From: Reyranella sp.
Lineage (GTDB): Bacteria; Pseudomonadota; Alphaproteobacteria; Reyranellales; Reyranellaceae
Length of the DNA stretch: 14,697 bases
Assembly (NCBI GenBank): GCA_004296815.1
Contig: SCVT01000499.1
Coordinates: 1-14,697, forward strand
Direction of reading: 5' to 3'
Shown here: positions 11,604 to 14,697 of the stretch, piece after piece
How the letters are laid out: each line of letters starts with the position of its first letter
Position numbering within the stretch: position 1 is the stretch's first letter
Notes under the pieces: model-generated
Database searches by the model: none
Seen by the model: the letters and a program-made list of their open reading frames with translations, nothing else
Told to the model about the DNA's origin: nothing
Position numbers and translations under genes: made by a program

Positions 11604-12250
11604 GCGGCGAGCGCCTTCGTCACGCCCTCGAACACGTCGTGGAACATCTCGGTCGTCAGGCGGCCGGTATTCGTGTTGTAGCGCGAGCAGTGATAGCTGT
11701 CGGCGAGCATCAGCCCGGTCGGCAGCCTGTGCAGGCGTCCATGGATGAAGGGATAGGCGCTGGCGGGACGCACGGTGAGCGCGCGTAGGATCTGGTCGTG
11801 CGCGCCCTTGCCCAGCGCCACCAGCACGCGGAGCCTCGGCATGACGGCGATCTCGGCCTGGATGAACGGCCGGCAGGCCGTGAACTCGACCGGCAGCGGC
11901 TTGTTCTCGGGCGGCAGGCAGCGCACGGCGTTGGCGATGCGTGCATCGACCAGTTGCAACCCGTCGTTCGGATCCGCGCGATAGGTGCCCTGGGCGAAGC
12001 CGAACTTGAGCAGGGTCGAGTAGAGGAGGTCGCCGGCATAGTCGCCGGTGAAGGGCCGACCGGTGCGGTTGGCGCCCTTCATGCCGGGCGCGAGGCCCAC
12101 GATCAGCAGGCGAGCGTCGAGGGCGCCGAACGAGCGGACCGGGGCGTTCTTCCAGTCGGGATACTTGGCCCGCAGCTCCTGCAGGAAAGCGACGAGCCTC
12201 GGGCAGCGCGGGCAGTCGAGCGGCGGCTCTTCGAATGCAGGCGCTGGCAC
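11600..12250 (-). CDS. Uracil-DNA glycosylase, family 5-like (UdgB type, Fe-S)
   Basis: The enzyme removes uracil (and in family 5 also other deaminated bases) from DNA to start base excision repair. The 216 residues show the active-site motif GLAPGMKGANRTGRPFTGD (52–70), which lacks the catalytic Asp/Glu of families 1 and 4, and a C-terminal motif SYHCSRYNTNTGRLT with His187. The pattern NTxTGRLT is typical of family 5. Four cysteines (13, 16, 111, 126) are spaced to hold a 4Fe-4S cluster. The usual HPS of the last motif is HCS here. The start is a GTG at 12250 without a good SD; no other start lies nearby upstream of CPRC. It lies 13 nt downstream of the NYN gene on the same strand, so it is probably in that operon. 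Confidence 0.88.
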   Translation of the reverse strand: MPAPAFEEPPLDCPRCPRLVAFLQELRAKYPDWKNAPVRSFGALDARLLIVGLAPGMKGANRTGRPFTGDYAGDLLYSTLLKFGFAQGTYRADPNDGLQLVDARIANAVRCLPPENKPLPVEFTACRPFIQAEIAVMPRLRVLVALGKGAHDQILRALTVRPASAYPFIHGRLHRLPTGLMLADSYHCSRYNTNTGRLTTEMFHDVFEGVTKALAA

Positions 12251-12263
12251 TGACGCGCTGGGC

Positions 12264-12908
12264 CTAGGCCGAGCGCATCAGCGATTCGGACGGCGACGCG
12301 TCGTCGTACTCGGCGTCGCCCTCGCGATGGCCGTTGGCGGCCGCGGCGAGCGGCGGACGGGCGCTGCGCTCCGACGGGTTGCGCGCGATCAGCGGCGCCA
12401 GTTCCGACAGCTCGATGAAGTCGTCGGCCTGGCGGCGCAGCTCGTCGGCCACCATCGGCGGGGCCGACTTGATCGTGCTGACCACCGAGACGCGCAGGCC
12501 GCGGCGCTGCACGGCCTCGACCAGGCGGCGGAAGTCGCCGTCGCCGGAGAACAGGATCACATGGTCCAGATGCTCGGCCATCTCGAGCACGTCGATGGCC
12601 AGCTCGATGTCCATGTTGCCCTTGATCTTGCGGCGGCCCATGGCATCGGTGAATTCCTTGGTCGGCTTGGTGACCATGGTGTAGCCGTTATAGTCCAGCC
12701 AATCGATCAGGGGCCGGATCGGCGAGTATTCCTGATCCTCGACCAGGGCGGTGTAGTAGTAGGCGCGGACGAGACGACCCTTCTCGCGGAACACCTTCAG
12801 GAGGCGGCGATAGTCGATGTCGAAGCCGAGCGCGCGGGCGGCGGAGTAGAGGTTGGCGCCGTCGATGAAGAGCGCTACGCGCTCGTTCTCGTAGAAATTG
12901 CCTTTCAT
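12264..12908 (-). CDS. NYN/LabA-like (DUF88) PIN-fold nuclease-like protein
   Basis: The 214-residue protein has a NYN domain (about 10–170), a PIN-like fold expected to cut RNA with bound Mg2+. Acidic residues sit in the right motifs: Asp16 in VALFIDGANLY, Asp100/Asp106 in KGNMDIELAIDVL, and Asp123/Asp125 in LFSGDGDFRRLVEA. The last ~40 residues are a low-complexity, probably disordered tail. The start is the ATG at 12908, preceded by AAAGGGA about 8 nt upstream; the frame is open a further 26 codons upstream without a homologous-looking sequence. Genes of this type often sit near rpoZ/RelA in alphaproteobacteria, which suggests a link to RNA turnover, but its cellular role is not known. It is the first gene of a two-gene unit with the glycosylase. 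Confidence 0.9.
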   Translation of the reverse strand: MKGNFYENERVALFIDGANLYSAARALGFDIDYRRLLKVFREKGRLVRAYYYTALVEDQEYSPIRPLIDWLDYNGYTMVTKPTKEFTDAMGRRKIKGNMDIELAIDVLEMAEHLDHVILFSGDGDFRRLVEAVQRRGLRVSVVSTIKSAPPMVADELRRQADDFIELSELAPLIARNPSERSARPPLAAAANGHREGDAEYDDASPSESLMRSA

Positions 12909-13004
12909 GGCGGTAATCCCTTTGAAAGAATATGCGCAGAGGGAGCGAAAAAATTTATGTAGCTGTTGGAGCTTTGTATCCCACACCCCTCCGACAGCGT
13001 CTTA

Positions 13005-13033
13005 AGTTTAGGTCATTAACCCATAGTTCACAA
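13005..13033 (-). promoter_or_regulatory. Possible promoter for the NYN–glycosylase genes
   Basis: On the minus strand, TTGTGA (complement of 13028–13033), a 17-nt spacer and TAAACT (complement of 13005–13010) make a moderate sigma70-like promoter. It would start transcription near 12998 and give a leader of about 90 nt. The region 12909–13053 is clearly AT-richer than its surroundings, as expected for a divergent promoter region. No equally good plus-strand promoter for folK stands out. Confidence 0.4.
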
Positions 13034-13053
13034 GGGGTTGGAGGTACTTGCTG

Positions 13054-13569
13054 GTGGACAACACTGGCCGACGGCCAATTTTCATAGGCGCCGGGGCAAA
13101 TATGCCCCACCCGAACTATGCCTCGCCGCGCGAGACCCTGGAGGCTGCCCTCCTCGAGCTCGGCCGCAGGGGGGTGGATCTGCTGCGCCTGTCGCCCTGG
13201 TACCGCACCGAGCCCGTCCCGAAGGCCGACCAGCCCTGGTATTTCAACGTGGTAGCCGAGATCGACACGAAGCGGCCGGCCGACGAGGTCCTGCTGGCTC
13301 TCCATGCCATCGAGGACATATTTGGGCGCGTCCGGACGGTCCGCAATGCGCCGCGGCTGATCGACCTGGATTTACTCGATTTTCGTGGGGAAATAGCCCC
13401 GCCGCGGCCGGGAAAGGCCACCCTGCCGCATCCCCGTATGGCCGAGCGGGCCTTTGTCCTGCGGCCGTTGGCCGATCTCGCCCCGGATTGGCGCCATCCG
13501 GTCACCGGGACCCCCATCCGGGAGCTGCTGGCGGCGCTACCGCCGGAGCAGGTCGTCCACCCCGGCTGA
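13054..13569 (+). CDS. folK: 2-amino-4-hydroxy-6-hydroxymethyldihydropteridine pyrophosphokinase (HPPK)
   Basis: FolK transfers pyrophosphate from ATP to 6-hydroxymethyl-7,8-dihydropterin in folate synthesis. The 171-residue product has the HPPK hallmarks: FIGAGANM near the start, SPWYRTEPVPKADQPWYFNVV, and GRVRTVRNAPRLIDLDLLDF (91–110) with Mg2+-binding Asp104 and Asp106, then LPHPRMAERAFVLRPLADLAP. The start is uncertain. GGAGG at 13040–13044 is 9 nt from GTG 13054, a good spacing, but only 3 nt from TTG 13048, which would add two residues. folP and folB are not adjacent. It is divergent from the NYN gene and 62 nt upstream of rpoZ. Confidence 0.93.
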   Translation: MDNTGRRPIFIGAGANMPHPNYASPRETLEAALLELGRRGVDLLRLSPWYRTEPVPKADQPWYFNVVAEIDTKRPADEVLLALHAIEDIFGRVRTVRNAPRLIDLDLLDFRGEIAPPRPGKATLPHPRMAERAFVLRPLADLAPDWRHPVTGTPIRELLAALPPEQVVHPG

Positions 13570-13571
13570 GC

Positions 13572-13599
13572 TTGTCTTTTGGCCGGGGAGGGGTATAAC
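13572..13599 (+). promoter_or_regulatory. Probable sigma70-type promoter of rpoZ
   Basis: TTGTCT (13572–13577), a 16-nt spacer and TATAAC (13594–13599) lie just after the folK stop; the -10 matches the consensus at five of six positions. Transcription would start near 13606, leaving a 5' leader of about 25 nt with AGAGG (13619–13623) as SD. Confidence 0.6.
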
Positions 13600-13631
13600 C
13601 CGCCGCTCCCGCGAATTCAGAGGTCCCGCCC

Positions 13632-13994
13632 ATGGCGCGCGTCACCGTCGAAGACTGCATCGTGCAGGTCCCCAACCGTTTCGAGCTTGTCATGTTCGCC
13701 GCCCAGCGCGCGCGCGACATCTCGGCCGGCGCCCAGATCACGCTGGACCGCGACCGCGACAAGAACCCGGTCGTGGCGTTGCGCGAGATCGCCGAGGTCA
13801 AGCTCGACCAGGGCGTGCTCAAGGACTCGCTGATCCAGGGCATGCAGAAGCACGCCGACATCGACAAGCCCGAGGAGGTCAACGAGATGGCCGAGCTCGA
13901 GCAGGAGCTGGCGGCGGCGCTGGCGCAGGGCGGTGCCGAGGCGGCGCAGCCCAAGGCGCTGCCGATGGCCGAGGAAGACGACGTCACCGAGTAA
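13632..13994 (+). CDS. rpoZ: DNA-directed RNA polymerase omega subunit
   Basis: Omega is the small subunit that clasps beta-prime during RNA polymerase assembly and, in many proteobacteria, forms part of a ppGpp site. The 120-residue product begins MARVTVEDCI and contains the conserved NRFELVMFAAQRARDI (15–30) and DKNPVVALREIAE (43–55). The C-terminal part (~80–120) is acidic and Ala/Gln-rich, longer than the ~90-residue E. coli protein, as is common in alphaproteobacteria. The start ATG 13632 follows AGAGG by 8 nt. The next gene is a RelA/SpoT homologue, the same association as rpoZ–spoT in E. coli. Confidence 0.97.
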   Translation: MARVTVEDCIVQVPNRFELVMFAAQRARDISAGAQITLDRDRDKNPVVALREIAEVKLDQGVLKDSLIQGMQKHADIDKPEEVNEMAELEQELAAALAQGGAEAAQPKALPMAEEDDVTE

Positions 13995-14010
13995 GTCGGG
14001 GCGCGACCCC

Positions 14011-14049
14011 TAGCAGGGCTCCGAGGCCTCACGGGCCTCACCCCTGCTA
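14011..14049 (+). terminator. Nested hairpin between rpoZ and rsh (possible terminator or regulatory stem)
   Basis: An outer stem TAGCAGGG (14011–14018) with CCCTGCTA (14042–14049) encloses an inner stem GAGGCC (14023–14028) with GGCCTC (14034–14039) and loop TCACG. Together this is 14 base pairs with a small internal loop. It is preceded by a weaker GGGG-CGCGA-CCCC stem (13998–14010). The sequence after it (TTCGTGCAAAG) is not T-rich, so it is not a classical intrinsic terminator. It could slow polymerase, block 3' exonucleases or be a genome repeat. Confidence 0.55.
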
Positions 14050-14064
14050 TTCGTGCAAAGGTCG

Positions 14065-14093
14065 TGGAGCGAACGCAATCGTCCCCATATAAT
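14065..14093 (+). promoter_or_regulatory. Probable promoter of the rsh gene
   Basis: A perfect TATAAT box lies at 14088–14093, with a weak TGGAGC (14065–14070) 17 nt upstream. Initiation about 7 nt after the -10 would be near 14100, leaving only about 5 nt before the ATG at 14105. Confidence 0.5.
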
Positions 14094-14104
14094 GGGCGAT
14101 TGCC

Positions 14105-14697
14105 ATGATTCGCCAGTTTGAACTCGTGGAGCGCGTACAGGCCTACGATCCGGATGCGGACGAGGACGTGCTGAACCGCGCCTACGTGTATGGCCTCAAG
14201 AAGCACGGCACCCAGCTCCGGGCTTCGGGTGATCCGTACTTTTCTCATCCCGTCGAGGTCGCGGGCATCCTGGCCGAGATGCGGCTCGACACCGCCTCGA
14301 TCGTCACCGGTCTGCTGCACGACACGCTCGAGGACACCGACGCCACGCGCGACGAGATCGCGGGCCTGTTCGGCGAGAACGTGGCCCGTCTGGTCGACGG
14401 CGTGACCAAGCTCAGCAGGCTCGAGGTCCAGTCGGAGAGCACCAAGGAGGCCGAGAACCTGCGCAAGCTGGTGCTCGCCATGTCCTCGGACATCCGCGTG
14501 CTGCTGGTGAAGCTGGCCGACCGCCTGCACAACATGCGGACGCTGCACCACATCAAGGATCCGGCGCGGCGCAAGCGCATCGCGCGAGAGACCATGGACA
14601 TCTACGCGCCGCTCGCTTCGCGCATCGGCATGGAGAGGGTCAAGCGCGAGCTCGAGGAGCTGGCCTTCAGCGAGCTCAACCCCGATGGCCGCGCCTC
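14105..14697 (+). CDS. rsh: RelA/SpoT homologue, (p)ppGpp synthetase/hydrolase (3' end outside window)
   Basis: RSH enzymes make and degrade the alarmone (p)ppGpp. The first 197 codons are visible, covering the N-terminal HD hydrolase domain. All metal- and substrate-binding residues known from the Streptococcus Rel enzyme are present at a constant offset of -5: Arg39, His48 (YFSHP), His72–Asp73 and Glu76–Asp77 (LLHDTLEDT), Asp139 and Asn143 (KLADRLHNM). The hydrolase is therefore probably active, as expected for the single bifunctional Rsh of alphaproteobacteria. The synthetase, TGS and ACT domains lie beyond the window. The start is ATG 14105, with no clear Shine-Dalgarno. It follows rpoZ by 110 nt. 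Confidence 0.95.
   Translation, partial: MIRQFELVERVQAYDPDADEDVLNRAYVYGLKKHGTQLRASGDPYFSHPVEVAGILAEMRLDTASIVTGLLHDTLEDTDATRDEIAGLFGENVARLVDGVTKLSRLEVQSESTKEAENLRKLVLAMSSDIRVLLVKLADRLHNMRTLHHIKDPARRKRIARETMDIYAPLASRIGMERVKRELEELAFSELNPDGRA

Noticed and set aside
13002..13023. TTAA…TTAACCCAT sequence resembling a CtrA binding site.
   Set aside because: The two TTAA units are 10 nt apart rather than 7, and the half-site has an extra C, so it does not meet the CtrA consensus.

Overview
The window is a 14.7-kb stretch of GC-rich, densely packed bacterial chromosome, most likely from an alphaproteobacterium. The reasons are the high GC content, the folK–rpoZ–RelA/SpoT gene order typical of that class, a propionyl-CoA carboxylase alpha gene followed by acylphosphatase, and a malic enzyme fused to a phosphotransacetylase domain. 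Genus cannot be fixed from the sequence alone. I see no insertion sequence, phage gene, CRISPR array, toxin-antitoxin pair or defence island. I did not find a convincing new multi-gene system; the most interesting signals are regulatory or structural.

Region 1 (1–2605): the 3' part of pccA (start outside the window), an acylphosphatase 4 nt behind it, and lipB on the opposite strand, converging with a 23-nt overlap. Region 2 (2606–2860): a tRNA-Leu(GAG) gene with its own promoter, a 10-bp inverted repeat directly flanking it, and a strong intrinsic terminator placed just ahead of the next gene. Region 3 (2861–6992): maeB (malic enzyme–PTA fusion) overlapping mgtE (Mg2+ channel/transporter) by ATGA, then a small exported protein of unknown function.

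Region 4 (7024–11603): an isovaleryl-CoA-dehydrogenase-type acyl-CoA dehydrogenase, then a TetR regulator whose promoter -10 lies inside a palindrome. A probable operon runs from that regulator: an acyl-CoA ligase (ATGA overlap), a cytoplasmic sulfite-oxidase-like molybdenum oxidoreductase, and a thioredoxin-type glutathione peroxidase. This looks like acyl-CoA catabolism plus redox functions under one autoregulator. Region 5 (11600–12908, minus strand): a NYN/LabA-type PIN-like nuclease gene followed by a family-5-like uracil-DNA glycosylase gene.

Region 6 (13054–14697): folK, rpoZ and the 5' end of a RelA/SpoT homologue with an intact (p)ppGpp hydrolase domain. rpoZ and rsh each have a recognisable sigma70-like promoter; the rsh promoter would give an almost leaderless mRNA. 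A nested hairpin lies between rpoZ and rsh.

Gaps longer than about 80 nt are 2606–2694 (tRNA promoter and small inverted repeats), 12909–13053 (AT-richer divergent promoter region) and 13995–14104 (hairpin plus promoter). No gene-free stretch exceeds 300 bases.
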